This document shows positions 32,666 through 42,291 of a stretch of 64,000 nucleotides of DNA, piece after piece. The notes under the pieces were generated by a model. The model was not told where the DNA came from. It worked only from the letters and a program-made list of their open reading frames with translations, and did no database searches. Position 1 is the first letter of the stretch, and every line of letters starts with the position of its first letter. The stretch covers positions 1 to 64,000 of the forward strand of contig WYBC01000021.1 of assembly GCA_011526085.1 (NCBI GenBank), given 5' to 3'. The stretch is from Lysobacter sp. (lineage in GTDB: Bacteria > Pseudomonadota > Gammaproteobacteria > Xanthomonadales > Xanthomonadaceae). A program made the translations under genes and the position numbers.

Positions 32666-34132
32666 ATGACGACGCCGTCGAGCCGCACCCTGCGCAACCG
32701 TTTGATCCGTCTGCGCAATCTGCGTCTGGCCAAGGAACAGGTCGACCGCCAGACCGAGCCCGGACAGGGCCCCTCCACCGGCTTCAACGGCCGCTGGACC
32801 CGCCGCCAATGGGCCCAGGCCAGCCTGGTCGCGACCATGGTCGCGCTGCTCGGCGCGATCGTGCCCGGCTTCGCCACCGTGCTGCAGCCGCCCTCCGCCA
32901 TTCCCACCCAGACCCTCTCGCTGAAGCTGCCGCCGCTGTCGCGCGCGCGCCTGCAGGGCAGCCTGGGCGACAGCTGGCATGCGGTGACCGTGCGCCGCGG
33001 CGCCTCGCTGAAGCACATGTTCACCAGTCTCGGCATTCCCGAGGCCGACCTCAAGCGGGTGCTGGCGCATCCGGGCGTGAAGGCCGAGATCGGCCAGATC
33101 ACGCCCAAGACCCAGCTCTCGGTGGATCTGCCGATCAACGGCAAGCTGCGCGCGATCCGCTACCTGCGCAGCGACGGCCAGCGCGTGCAGCTGGACCTCA
33201 CCGGCGACGAGATCGAGGAAACCCTGATCCACCGTGACGTCGACGTGCGCACCGTGGTCCTCAGCGGCAAGGTCGGCAGCTCGCTGTTCCGTTCGGCGCG
33301 CAAGCTCGGGCTCAGCGGCGCCCATCTCGACCAGCTGACCGACGAAATCTTCAAGTACGACGTCGACTTCGATTCCGATCTCGACGCCGACGACCACTTC
33401 AGCGTGGTCGTCGACCAGATGTGGGTGGACGGCGAACTGCAGCGCACCGGCGCGGTGCTGGCCGCGGCGGTGACGATCGACGGCAGGCTGCACACCGGCT
33501 TCCGCCACACCCGCAACGGCCGGCCCGAATACTTCACCGCCGACGGCCGGCCGCTGAAGAAGGCCTTCATCCGCATGCCGATTCCCTACGCCCGGCTGTC
33601 GTCGAGCTTCGGCACGCGCCGCCATCCGGTGCTGGGCCGCACCCGCATGCACAAGGGCGTGGACTACGCCGCGGCCACGGGCACGCCGATCCAGGCCGCC
33701 GGCGACGCCGTGGTCAAGGTGGTCGGCTGGCAGGGCGGCTATGGGCGCGCGGTCATCCTCGACCACGGCCGCGGCTACACCACGCTGTACGGCCACATGT
33801 CGCGCTTCGGCAACATCCGCCCGGGCCAGCGCATCGCCCAGGGCACCGTGATCGGCTACGTCGGCAGCACCGGCATGTCCACCGGGCCGCACCTGCATTA
33901 CGAATTCCGCGTCAACGGCGTCCATCGCAATCCGCTGTCGATGACGATGCCGCCGCCGGAGCCGCTGCGCGGCGCCGAGCTGGCCAGCTTCCGCACCGAG
34001 ACCCAGCGCGCGATGGCCAAGATCCGCACGGTCGAGAACATCGTCTTCCCGGATGCGATGGACAGCGCGCAGCAGCGTCTGGCCGCCGCACTCGGCGCGA
34101 AGCCCCCGCAGAAACCGAAGAACAAGGGCTGA
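32666..34132 (+). CDS. M23 family peptidoglycan endopeptidase (MepM-like)
   Basis: 488 residues. A cytoplasmic N-terminus with many Arg residues, one membrane anchor (about 51-71), a periplasmic LysM/OapA-like region with SLKHMFTSLGIPEADL, then the M23 lysostaphin-type domain. The zinc ligands are visible in RMHKGVDYAA (H329, D333) and GPHLHYEF (H411). It likely cleaves peptide cross-links during cell-wall growth, as MepM does. anmK (muropeptide recycling) follows on the same strand after a strong hairpin. Confidence 0.94.
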   Translation: MTTPSSRTLRNRLIRLRNLRLAKEQVDRQTEPGQGPSTGFNGRWTRRQWAQASLVATMVALLGAIVPGFATVLQPPSAIPTQTLSLKLPPLSRARLQGSLGDSWHAVTVRRGASLKHMFTSLGIPEADLKRVLAHPGVKAEIGQITPKTQLSVDLPINGKLRAIRYLRSDGQRVQLDLTGDEIEETLIHRDVDVRTVVLSGKVGSSLFRSARKLGLSGAHLDQLTDEIFKYDVDFDSDLDADDHFSVVVDQMWVDGELQRTGAVLAAAVTIDGRLHTGFRHTRNGRPEYFTADGRPLKKAFIRMPIPYARLSSSFGTRRHPVLGRTRMHKGVDYAAATGTPIQAAGDAVVKVVGWQGGYGRAVILDHGRGYTTLYGHMSRFGNIRPGQRIAQGTVIGYVGSTGMSTGPHLHYEFRVNGVHRNPLSMTMPPPEPLRGAELASFRTETQRAMAKIRTVENIVFPDAMDSAQQRLAAALGAKPPQKPKNKG

Positions 34133-34161
34133 CCCGCGGCCCGGTCTTCGCAGGCAACACC

Positions 34162-34187
34162 CGGACGGCGCCCCTCGGCGCCGTCCG
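34162..34187 (+). terminator. GC-rich hairpin after the M23 peptidase gene
   Basis: A perfect 11-bp stem, CGGACGGCGCC (34162-34172) with GGCGCCGTCCG (34177-34187), and a 4-base loop, 30 bases after the stop codon. No U-tract follows, so termination by itself is uncertain; it may protect the 3' end. Confidence 0.5.
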
Positions 34188-34246
34188 CGCATCCGGGGTC
34201 CGGAATTCGCGGGTGCTTTCGCCGATGATCGGGCGATAATCCGGCG

Positions 34247-35380
34247 ATGACCGCCTTCGACGACGCCCTGTACCTCGGCATGATCTCCGGCACCAGCGCC
34301 GACGGGATCGATGTCGCCATCGCCCGCTTCCACGACGCGCCCACGCCGCAGGCCGGGCTGGTGTTCGGGCGGACCTATCCCTGGGACCCGGATCTGCGCG
34401 CACGGCTGGTGGCGCTGGGCCAGCACGCCCAGGCGATGACCCTGGACGAGATCGGCGAGCTCGATGCGCGCATCGGCGCGGCGTTCGCCACGGCCGCCGA
34501 GACCGCGATCCGCGACAGCGGCGTCGACCGGACGGCGATCGCCGCGATCGGTTCGCACGGCCAGACCCTGCGCCACCGCCCGCACGGGCCGCATCCCTTC
34601 ACCCTGCAACTGGGCGACCCCAGCCGGATCGCCGAGACCACCGGCGTGCGCACGGTCGCCGATTTCCGCCGCCGCGACCTCGCCGCCGGCGGCCATGCCG
34701 CCCCGCTGCTGCCGGCGCTGCACGCCGCGCTGCTGTCCTCGCCGGACGAGGATCGCGCGGTGCTGAATCTCGGCGGCATCGCCAATCTCACCCTGCTGCC
34801 GCGCGACGGCGGCCCGGTGCGCGGCTTCGACACCGGCCCCGCGAACGGCCTGATGGACGCCTGGTGCCTGCGCCACACCGGCGCGGGCTACGACCGTGGC
34901 GGCGCGTTCGCGGCCGCCGGCCATGTCGACGTCGCGCTGCTGGCGCGCCTGCTGGACGAGCCGTGGTTCGCGATGCCGCCGCCGAAATCCTCCGGCCGCG
35001 ACCAGTTCCACCTCGCCTGGGTCGAGGCCCGGCTGCAGGGTGAAGGAATGCGGCCCGCGCCGGCCGATGTCCAGGCCACGCTGCTGGCGCTGAGCGTGCG
35101 CACCATCGCCGATGCGCTGCGCGCCACCCTGCCCCGCGCCGCGCGCGTCATCGCCTGCGGCGGCGGCGTCCACAACCCGGCGCTGATGCGGGCGCTCGCG
35201 GACGCGCTGCCGGGCGTCGCGGTCGAGTCCACCGCCGCGCACGGCATCGACCCCGACATGGTCGAAGCCCTCGGCTTCGCCTGGCTGGCGCGACAGACCC
35301 TGCTCGGGCGCCCCGGCAACCTGCCCAGCGTCACCGGCGCGGCCGGGCCGCGGGTGCTGGGGGCGATCTATCCGGCGTAG
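34247..35380 (+). CDS. anmK: Anhydro-N-acetylmuramic acid kinase
   Basis: 377 residues. Phosphorylates and opens 1,6-anhydroMurNAc to MurNAc-6-phosphate in cell-wall recycling. [14 protein letters not shown] at the start is diagnostic, with [23 protein letters not shown] and [11 protein letters not shown] further on. Full length for the family. Functionally linked to the endopeptidase before it and to AmpG, encoded a little downstream on the other strand. Confidence 0.97.
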   Translation: MTAFDDALYLGMISGTSADGIDVAIARFHDAPTPQAGLVFGRTYPWDPDLRARLVALGQHAQAMTLDEIGELDARIGAAFATAAETAIRDSGVDRTAIAAIGSHGQTLRHRPHGPHPFTLQLGDPSRIAETTGVRTVADFRRRDLAAGGHAAPLLPALHAALLSSPDEDRAVLNLGGIANLTLLPRDGGPVRGFDTGPANGLMDAWCLRHTGAGYDRGGAFAAAGHVDVALLARLLDEPWFAMPPPKSSGRDQFHLAWVEARLQGEGMRPAPADVQATLLALSVRTIADALRATLPRAARVIACGGGVHNPALMRALADALPGVAVESTAAHGIDPDMVEALGFAWLARQTLLGRPGNLPSVTGAAGPRVLGAIYPA

Positions 35381-35410
35381 ACGGGCCCGGATCGAAAGCG
35401 GAAACATCAC

Positions 35411-35486
35411 TGCAGGAGCGACGGGAGTCGCGACAGGCTACGGAAGATCCTTCCATTGGCCGGTCGCGACTCGCGTCGCTCCTGCA
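35411..35486. repeat. REP-like inverted pair (GGAGCGACG family)
   Basis: TGCAGGAGCGACGGGAGTCG... (35411-35434) and GTCGCGACTCGCGTCGCTCC... (35463-35486) are reverse complements with one mismatch and a 28-base spacer. It lies between the convergent anmK and ribbon-helix-helix-like genes. Confidence 0.75.
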
Positions 35487-35549
35487 AGAGCGCAGCGGGC
35501 GGTTTCATAGGACGGGCATCGATTCGCGCCGAGGGACGCTCCAGGCGCA

Positions 35550-35906
35550 TCACTCGTGGCTGCCGAGCTTCGAGCCCACCGGCACGTTCTGCAGGAAGCG
35601 TTCGAGTTCGTTCGGATCGAACTCGGCCGGCGACGACGGCGCTTCGGTCACAGCGCTCGCACCGGCGACGCGACCGATGAGCGAGAAACCCGGATCGTTC
35701 GGCACGGTCTCCAGCGCCGCGATCACCGACTGCAGCACGTCCGACTCCTTCGAATCGAAACGCAGCGCACCGCCTTCGCTGGCGTAGAGCCCGCGTTCGA
35801 TCAGATGCAGGATGGTCTGATGCATCGTCCAGCCGTTCGCCTCCGAGACCCGGCGGATGCGCTCGGCCATCATCGGATCGATATCGCGGAGGACGAGATC
35901 GGTCAT
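35550..35906 (-). CDS. Small ribbon-helix-helix-like protein
   Basis: 118 residues. The first 45 (LVLRDIDPMMAERIRRVSEA, then HQTILHLIERGL) have the strand-helix-helix look of Arc/MetJ-type DNA-binding proteins. The rest is acidic and Ser/Pro-rich with no domain. It is 17 bases from the end of ampG on the same strand. A regulatory role is possible but not shown. No toxin partner is adjacent, so an antitoxin role is not supported. Confidence 0.65.
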   Translation of the reverse strand: MTDLVLRDIDPMMAERIRRVSEANGWTMHQTILHLIERGLYASEGGALRFDSKESDVLQSVIAALETVPNDPGFSLIGRVAGASAVTEAPSSPAEFDPNELERFLQNVPVGSKLGSHE

Positions 35907-35922
35907 GGCGATCGCGACGCCA

Positions 35923-37284
35923 TCACGCCGGCGCGGCGGCCGCGGGCGCCGGCGGCTTGCGCATCACCAGCAACAGGCAGAGCAGCAGCGCGGGAATGCC
36001 GGCGAGGGCCGTGCCGAGGAAGAACAGCGCATAGGCATCGAGCAGCGTGCGCCCGACCTCCAACTGTTCCACCACGACCCCGGAAAAGCCTTTCAGCACC
36101 TTGCCCAGCAGCGCATAGAACGAGCTGAGCAGCGCGTACTGCGTGGCCGTGTAACCGACGCTGGTGAGACTGGACATGTAGGCCACCAGCGCGGTGCCCG
36201 CGAACCCCGAGGAGACGTTGTCGATGACCATCGCGATCGCGAAGTTGGTCATGGTCGGGTCCTGGTACGCCAGCCACGCGAACGCGGCATTGGAGCCCGG
36301 GCCGACGATCGCGCCCGCCAGCAGGGTGGGGATCAGGCCGAAGCGCACCGCGGACAGCCCGCCCGCGGCGATCCCGATCAGCGACGCGATCAATCCCACG
36401 GTCGCGCGCACCTCGCCCACCAGCTCCTTGGTCACCCCGAGATCCTTGTAGAACGGGTTGGCCATCGGCCCCATCACGAAGTCCGGCAGGCGATACAGGC
36501 TGATCGCCAGCAGCATCAACAGCGCCCATTTGCCGTGGGTGCGGAAGAACGACACGAACGGACCGACGACGGCATCGAAGAAACCGCGCGCGGTCCACAG
36601 GGTCGTGGCCGCATGCCCCGTCGTCGGATCAGCCGCCGCGCGCTTGCCGACCGGTTCGCGCGCGAGGAACACCGCCAGCATGCCGATGCCCATCAGCAGC
36701 GCCATCACCCAGTACGACAGCGACCAACCGATGTGGGCGGCCAGGATCAGGATCAGCGCATCGGTGACCAGCAGCGCGGTGCGATAGCCCAGCTGCGAAC
36801 CGGCGCTCAGCAAGCCGAGTTCTTCGCCGTTGTCCGAAATCTCGATGCGCCAGGCGTCGATCACGATGTCCTGGGTCGCCGCCGCGAACGCCGCGATCAG
36901 CGCCATCACGCCGAACACCACCAGACCGCCTTCGGGCTGGATCACCGCCATGCCGATCAGGCCGGTGGCCACCACCAGCTGCGACGCCAGGATCCATCCG
37001 CGCCGGTGCCCGAGCCGACCGAGCAACGGCACGTTGGTCTTGTCGATGATCGGCGCCCACACGAACTTCAGGGTGTAGGCCAGTCCCACCCAGGAGAGGA
37101 AACCGATCGCGGACAGTTCGCTGCCGCCATCGCGCATCCAGTAACCCATCGTGTTGCCGACCAGATACAGCGGCAACCCCGAGGAGAAGCCGAGCATCAG
37201 CATCGCCAGCACCTTGCGCTGGCGCAGCGCGCGCAGCACGTCGCGCCAGCCGTAGGCCGCCTTCGGCGGGGTTGTCGTGCTCAT
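35923..37284 (-). CDS. ampG: AmpG-family muropeptide permease (MFS)
   Basis: 453 residues, about 12-14 transmembrane helices. The opening WRDVLRALRQRKVLAMLMLGF and SSGLPLYLVGNTMGYWM is typical of AmpG, with FVWAPIIDK and QDIVIDAWRIE. It imports GlcNAc-anhydroMurNAc peptides for recycling, in line with anmK nearby. The ATG at 37284 overlaps the xthA stop by 4 bases (ATGA), so the two are co-transcribed. Confidence 0.92.
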   Translation of the reverse strand: MSTTTPPKAAYGWRDVLRALRQRKVLAMLMLGFSSGLPLYLVGNTMGYWMRDGGSELSAIGFLSWVGLAYTLKFVWAPIIDKTNVPLLGRLGHRRGWILASQLVVATGLIGMAVIQPEGGLVVFGVMALIAAFAAATQDIVIDAWRIEISDNGEELGLLSAGSQLGYRTALLVTDALILILAAHIGWSLSYWVMALLMGIGMLAVFLAREPVGKRAAADPTTGHAATTLWTARGFFDAVVGPFVSFFRTHGKWALLMLLAISLYRLPDFVMGPMANPFYKDLGVTKELVGEVRATVGLIASLIGIAAGGLSAVRFGLIPTLLAGAIVGPGSNAAFAWLAYQDPTMTNFAIAMVIDNVSSGFAGTALVAYMSSLTSVGYTATQYALLSSFYALLGKVLKGFSGVVVEQLEVGRTLLDAYALFFLGTALAGIPALLLCLLLVMRKPPAPAAAAPA

Positions 37285-38096
37285 CGGCGGTCGGCCCCGA
37301 GGTCGTAATCGACGACATAGGGCGCGTGATCGGAGAACCGCGGATCGCGGTGGATGGCGCAGGCCCGCACCTTGTCGCGCAGCGACGGCGTGATGAACTG
37401 GTAGTCGATGCGCCAGCCCACGTCGTTGGCGCGGGCGGCACCGCGCTGCGACCACCAGGTGTAGTCGGTGCCTTCCGGCTTCAGCACGCGATAGCTGTCG
37501 AGCCAGCCGCGATCCGGCGTGGCGGTGCCGTCGCCGCAGGCGTCGGCGATCTGCGCGTTGAGCCAGGCGCGTTCTTCGGGCAGGCAGCCGGAATTCTTCT
37601 GGTTCGAGGTCCAGTTCTTGATGTCGTTGCGGGCGCGGACGATGTTCCAGTCGCCGCACAGCACGTAATCGCGCCCGCTGCGCAGCCATTCGTCGAGGAT
37701 GGGCTTGAGCCACCGCATCACTTCGAACTTGAAGCCCTGGCGCAATTCGCCCGAAGAACCGGACGGAATGTAGAACGAGACGACGCTGAGATTGCCGTAG
37801 CGCGCTTCGATGTAGCGGCCCTCGTCGTCGAACGGCGCCCAGCCCAGCGAAGTGCGGACCTCGTCCGGCGGCCGACGGCTGTAGATGCCGACGCCGCTGT
37901 AGCCCTTCTTGGTGATCGCGTCCTTGAAGAACGCGCGATAGCCGGCGGGCAAGAGTTCCGGGGCACCGAGCTGGTGTTCCTGGGCCTTGGTCTCCTGCAC
38001 GCAGAGCACGTCGGCGTCCTGCGCGCGGAACCAGTCGAAGAATCCCTTGGTGGCCGCGGAGCGCAGGCCGTTGGCGTTGAAACTGATGATGCGCAT
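37281..38096 (-). CDS. xthA: Exodeoxyribonuclease III
   Basis: 271 residues, AP endonuclease/3'-5' exonuclease of base excision repair. Start MRIISFNANGLRSA. Catalytic motifs intact: Glu in LCVQETKAQ, Asp and Asn in CGDWNIV, Asp in RIDYQF, and Asp-His in RFSDHAP. The pyrE-adjacent, divergent position is also where pseudomonads encode the related Crc protein; the intact catalytic residues here argue for a true nuclease. Confidence 0.96.
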   Translation of the reverse strand: MRIISFNANGLRSAATKGFFDWFRAQDADVLCVQETKAQEHQLGAPELLPAGYRAFFKDAITKKGYSGVGIYSRRPPDEVRTSLGWAPFDDEGRYIEARYGNLSVVSFYIPSGSSGELRQGFKFEVMRWLKPILDEWLRSGRDYVLCGDWNIVRARNDIKNWTSNQKNSGCLPEERAWLNAQIADACGDGTATPDRGWLDSYRVLKPEGTDYTWWSQRGAARANDVGWRIDYQFITPSLRDKVRACAIHRDPRFSDHAPYVVDYDLGADRR

Positions 38097-38258
38097 GAAA
38101 ACCCGGTGGGAGCCGCACAGCGACGGGATCGGGCAAGAGTAACGGATTCGCCGCCGGATCGACGGGGCCCCCGGCGGCCGCCATCCGCGCACGGTCCGGG
38201 CCGTTGCGGCGGTCACGCAGGATTTATCATCTGCCCATCCGCCCGCCTGCGACCGCCC

Positions 38259-38948
38259 GTGACCGACCACCGCACCCGATTCCTCCAGCTGGCCCTGCGC
38301 GCCGAAGCGCTGCGTTTCGGCGAATTCACCCTGAAATCGGGGCGGCTGAGCCCGTACTTCTTCAACGCCGGGCGTTTCGATTCCGGCGCCGCGCTCGCGG
38401 GGCTGGCCGGCTGTTACGCCGATGCGGTGGACGCCGCCGGCCTCGACTTCGACCTGCTGTTCGGCCCGGCCTACAAGGGCATTCCGCTGGCGACCGCGCT
38501 GGCCTGCGAATACGCCCGCCGCGGCCGCGATCTGCCGCTGGCCTTCAACCGCAAGGAAGCCAAGACCCACGGCGAGGGCGGCACCCTGATCGGTGCGCCG
38601 CTGGCCGGCAAACGGGTGTTGATCGTGGACGACGTGATCACCGCCGGCACCGCGATCCGCGAGGCCCTGGGGCTGATCCGGGACGGCGGCGGCACCCCGG
38701 CCGGCATCGTGATCGCGCTGGACCGTCAGGAGGTGCCGCCGGACGGCCCGGCGCTGTCGGCCGCCGAGGCGGTGACGGCGGAATCCGGAATTCCCGTGAT
38801 CGCGGTCGCAGGACTGGACGATCTGCTTGCATTCGCGGGCGAAAGCGCCGAACTTCTCGACCAGCGCGCACGCCTGCTGGCCTATCGGGCCCGCTACGGC
38901 CGCCGCGCCGACCAGATCGATGCGCCTACCGGGGGGACGGCGACATGA
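38259..38948 (+). CDS. pyrE: Orotate phosphoribosyltransferase
   Basis: 229 residues. Makes OMP from orotate and PRPP in pyrimidine synthesis. The PRPP loop VLIVDDVITAGTA is intact; FTLKSGRLSPYFFNAG, FGPAYKGIPLA and FNRKEAKTHGEGG are family blocks. The GTG at 38259 is the only start giving the standard N-terminus MTDHRTRFL. It overlaps the DUF4124 gene by 4 bases. Confidence 0.97.
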   Translation: MTDHRTRFLQLALRAEALRFGEFTLKSGRLSPYFFNAGRFDSGAALAGLAGCYADAVDAAGLDFDLLFGPAYKGIPLATALACEYARRGRDLPLAFNRKEAKTHGEGGTLIGAPLAGKRVLIVDDVITAGTAIREALGLIRDGGGTPAGIVIALDRQEVPPDGPALSAAEAVTAESGIPVIAVAGLDDLLAFAGESAELLDQRARLLAYRARYGRRADQIDAPTGGTAT

Positions 38949-39658
38949 GCGCCATGCACTGCCATCGCCGTCGCCATGCCGAACGCCGCTCCGCGCGGGC
39001 GTTGGCCGGGTTCGCCCTGGCGGTGTCCGCGTTGCTTGCGACCAGCGCGTCCGCGCAGCAGGCCAAGCCGAAGAAACTCTACTGCTGGGACGAAGGCGGC
39101 AAGCGCGTGTGCAGCGATGCCCTGCCGGCTTCGGCCGTGGGCCGCCAGCGCACCGAATTCGACCCCAGGACCGGCACCGCCGTGAACCATGTCGGCCGCG
39201 AGCTGACCGCCGAAGAGCGGGTGCGCGCGGCGGCCGAGGAGGAGGCGCGCAAGGCCGAGGAGGCCAAGGCGCGCCGCGAGATGGCGATGGTGGTGTCCTA
39301 CCAGACCGAAAAGGATCTGGAGAACGCCTTCCGCAATCGCTTCGAGTTGATCGAGGAATCGCTCAAGGGCTCGGCGCTGGCGCTGGTGAACCTGCACAAA
39401 AGCCTGATCAGCCTGTTGCGCCAGGCCAACGAACTCGAGCTGCAGTCGAAGCCGGTGGGCAAGGCGCTGCGCGACAAGATCCGCAACCAGCACGCCGAAC
39501 TGCAGGCGCTGCGCGCGCTGAAGCAGCGGCAGGAAGTCGAGCGCCAGGCGCTCGACGCCGAATTCAAGCAGGCGCTCTCGCGTTACCGCACGCTCAAGGG
39601 CCAGACCGACGGCACTGCGGCACCGGCGGCGACGCCGGTGCCCGCAACGGGCGGCTGA
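38945..39658 (+). CDS. Exported DUF4124-type coiled-coil protein
   Basis: 237 residues. A signal peptide (RALAGFALAVSALLATSASA) is followed by KKLYCWDEGGKRVCSDALP, the DUF4124 core with two cysteines. A long Ala/Glu/Arg coiled coil (about 85-215) and an Ala/Pro tail complete it. Periplasmic, function unknown. Translationally coupled to pyrE through an ATGA overlap. Confidence 0.85.
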   Translation: MSAMHCHRRRHAERRSARALAGFALAVSALLATSASAQQAKPKKLYCWDEGGKRVCSDALPASAVGRQRTEFDPRTGTAVNHVGRELTAEERVRAAAEEEARKAEEAKARREMAMVVSYQTEKDLENAFRNRFELIEESLKGSALALVNLHKSLISLLRQANELELQSKPVGKALRDKIRNQHAELQALRALKQRQEVERQALDAEFKQALSRYRTLKGQTDGTAAPAATPVPATGG

Positions 39659-39767
39659 TCCGGCGACCGCGATTCAACGACCGCGGTGCAGGGTCGATCC
39701 GGCGACAGCATGTTCCGCACACGCGCCTCCAGGCGCCTGTCGGGCCTCTCGGCGACCCTGCGACATC

Positions 39768-39855
39768 GGTAGAGCGGCCTTCAGGCCGCTGTCTTCCCGG
39801 GGAAAAGCAGCGGCGTGGTTTTCAACAGACGAATGACTGGTCAGGCCGCTCTACC
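39768..39855. repeat. REP-like inverted pair with unrelated arms
   Basis: GGTAGAGCGGCCT (39768-39780) and AGGCCGCTCTACC (39843-39855) are perfect reverse complements; the left arm continues into the palindrome AGCGGCCTTCAGGCCGCT. The inner part 39820-39845 reads TTTCAACAGACGAATGACTG..., nearly the same as 19030-19055 inside a GGGAGCGACG-family element. The remaining gap (39659-39923) between the convergent DUF4124 and algC genes shows nothing else. Confidence 0.75.
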
Positions 39856-39923
39856 GGCGCGTTCGCGGAAATTTTGAACACGCGCCAACGCATCCTGCCG
39901 CACGATCGGCGGGCCGCAACCGG

Positions 39924-42218
39924 TCAGAACGGCAGCACCAGATCCGGCTTCAGCTGCAGCAGGCGCTCGCGGAACACGCCCTGGATGCGCGCCAGCGCCG
40001 CGGCGTTGTCGGCATCGAAGCGCATCACCAGCACCGGCGTGGTGTTGGACGCGCGCACCAGTCCCCAGCCGTCCGGCCAGTCCACGCGCAGGCCATCGAT
40101 GGTCGACAGCCGGCCGCCCTCGAAGAACGCGCCCTCGCGGAAGGTTTCGACGAAGCTGTGCGGATCGCCACCGGGCGCGTCGACCTTGATCTCCGGCGTG
40201 GACACGCCCTTGGGCAGCGCATGCAGCACTTCGTCCGGGAATTCCGGCGCGGTGGCCAGGATCTCGAGCAGGCGCGCGGCGGCGTAGATGCCGTCGTCGA
40301 AGCCGTACCAGCGTTCGGCGAAGAAGAAGTGGCCGCTCATCTCGCCGGCCAGCTCGGCACCCGTCTCGCGCATCTTCGCCTTGATCAGCGAATGCCCGGT
40401 CTTCCACATCAGCGGGCTGCCGCCGTGGCGGAGGATGTGCGACGCGAGGCGGCCGGTGCATTTCACGTCGTAGACGATCATCGCGCCCGGGTTGCGCTCC
40501 AGCACGTCGGCGGCGAACAGCATCAGCAGGCGGTCGGCGTAGATGTTCTCGCCGTCGCGGGTGACCACGCCCAGGCGATCGCCGTCACCGTCGAAGGCGA
40601 TGCCGAGGTCGGCATCGAGACGCTGCACCATGCGGATGAGGTCTTCGAGATTGTGCGGCTCGCTCGGGTCGGGGTGATGGTTCGGGAAGGTGCCGTCGAT
40701 CTCGCAGTAGAGCTCCTCCACTTCCGCGCCGATGGCCTCGAGCACGCGCGGGCCGATTTCGCCGGCGACGCCGTTGCCGGCGTCGACCACGACCTTGAGC
40801 CGACGCCCCAACTGCACGTCGGACGCGATGCGCAGCACGTAATCGGCGCTGATGTCGCGCTCGCCCAGCCCGCCCGGCGCGGCGGCCGTGTGCAGGCGGT
40901 TCTCGGCGATGCGCGCGTGCAGGTCGGTAATGGCGTCGCCGGACAGGGTTTCGCCGCCGACCACGATCTTGAAGCCGTTGTAGTCCGGCGGATTGTGGCT
41001 GCCGGTGACCGAAATGCAGCAGCCCGTGCGCAGGTGATAGGCGCCGAAATAGATCACCGGCGTCGGCACCATGCCGATGTCGGTGACGTTCACGCCGGCC
41101 TTGCGCAGACCTGCGATCAGGCCCTCGACCATCTCCGGTCCGGACAGGCGACCGTCGCGGCCGATCACGATGTCGCGCAGATCCTGTTCGTGCATCAACG
41201 AACCGACCGAATGGCCGATCAGCTCGGCGACGCTGCGGTCCAGCGTGCGGCCGACCACGCCGCGGATGTCGTAGGCGCGGAAGATGCTGCGGTCGATCAG
41301 CACCGGCTTGGGCTTCGGCGCCTCGCGGACCTCGATCGCCAGCGGCGACGCGTCGTCGTCGGGCGCGGCGGCCACCGCTTCCATCAGCGTGGGCGACTCG
41401 TCGACCGCGCCGGGGGTCTCGCGCAGACGCGAGATCCGCCAGGTGACGTACACCAGCACGGCGAAGATCACCGCCGCGATCAGCGAGATCATCGGCCCCA
41501 GGCCCAGCGCCTGCGCGGGCGGCGCCGATGTGGCCGCGACCAAGCGCAGGCCGGAATCGCCGACGGCCGTGGCCATGCGCTCGGCGCCGTCCGCATACGC
41601 GGTTTCGCCGCGTTCCCACAGCGTCACCCCGCCCTGACGCAGGCCCAGGTAGGTGTCGCCGCCCAGGCCGATGGCTTCCAGACCCGAACTCAGTTCGGTG
41701 AAGGGCAACTGCACGTAGACCACGCCCGCCACCCGGTCGCCGACCTTGGCCGGCGCCGCCAGCGCCAGCCGCGGCTGGTTGAGGTCGCGGATGACCCAGG
41801 TGCGGATCTTGTCGTCGGACAGCGCCGCTTCCACCACCGCCAGCTTGCCGTAGCCGCCCTTGGACAGCCCGTCGTAGGCGTCGTCCAGATCCGGCGGCAA
41901 CACCTGCACCAGGGACACGTTCGGCCAACCGGCGCTGATCACCTTGGACGCGCTGGCCAGATCGTCGCCGGCCAGCGCGGTCTGCACCTCGGCCAGCGCC
42001 AGCGCTTCGGTGAGGCGTTTCTGCTGCTGCATCAGCGCCTGATGCACCAGCTGCACGCCGCGGTCGCGGCTGGCCTGCAGGTCTTCGCGGCGATCGTTGT
42101 CGCGGAACTGGGCCACGCCGCTCCAGCCCAGCCACAGCGCGAGCAGCGCGCAGAGCACTGCGGCCGGCTTCATCGCGGGGCGGATCTGGATCAGTTGCTG
42201 GCGAAGACTGTCTTTCAT
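39924..42218 (-). CDS. algC: Phosphomannomutase/phosphoglucomutase with N-terminal membrane sensor-like domain
   Basis: 764 residues. About 300 N-terminal residues form two membrane helices (17-37 and 242-262) around an extracytoplasmic domain. The C-terminal 455 residues are the alpha-D-phosphohexomutase: phosphoserine S407 in VTGSHNPPDYNG, metal loop DGDGDR, sugar-binding GEMSGHFFF and phosphate-binding RASNTTP. It supplies Man-1-P and Glc-1-P for LPS and exopolysaccharide. Pseudomonas AlgC/PgcA relatives also carry long N-terminal membrane parts. dut lies 73 bases upstream. Confidence 0.95.
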   Translation of the reverse strand: MKDSLRQQLIQIRPAMKPAAVLCALLALWLGWSGVAQFRDNDRREDLQASRDRGVQLVHQALMQQQKRLTEALALAEVQTALAGDDLASASKVISAGWPNVSLVQVLPPDLDDAYDGLSKGGYGKLAVVEAALSDDKIRTWVIRDLNQPRLALAAPAKVGDRVAGVVYVQLPFTELSSGLEAIGLGGDTYLGLRQGGVTLWERGETAYADGAERMATAVGDSGLRLVAATSAPPAQALGLGPMISLIAAVIFAVLVYVTWRISRLRETPGAVDESPTLMEAVAAAPDDDASPLAIEVREAPKPKPVLIDRSIFRAYDIRGVVGRTLDRSVAELIGHSVGSLMHEQDLRDIVIGRDGRLSGPEMVEGLIAGLRKAGVNVTDIGMVPTPVIYFGAYHLRTGCCISVTGSHNPPDYNGFKIVVGGETLSGDAITDLHARIAENRLHTAAAPGGLGERDISADYVLRIASDVQLGRRLKVVVDAGNGVAGEIGPRVLEAIGAEVEELYCEIDGTFPNHHPDPSEPHNLEDLIRMVQRLDADLGIAFDGDGDRLGVVTRDGENIYADRLLMLFAADVLERNPGAMIVYDVKCTGRLASHILRHGGSPLMWKTGHSLIKAKMRETGAELAGEMSGHFFFAERWYGFDDGIYAAARLLEILATAPEFPDEVLHALPKGVSTPEIKVDAPGGDPHSFVETFREGAFFEGGRLSTIDGLRVDWPDGWGLVRASNTTPVLVMRFDADNAAALARIQGVFRERLLQLKPDLVLPF

Positions 42219-42291
42219 CGATGCGATCTCGTACCTGACGGATGACCGGCCGTCGTGCGGCCGGGAACTGCGGGAGTGTGGCCGGCAGGGA

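Noticed and set aside
32624..35410. 928-codon minus-strand frame across the M23 peptidase and anmK
   Set aside because: Both plus-strand genes have full sets of catalytic motifs; the long frame is their antisense shadow.
37281..38096. Crc-type catabolite regulator
   Set aside because: The divergent pyrE neighbour suggested Crc, but all exonuclease III catalytic residues are present.
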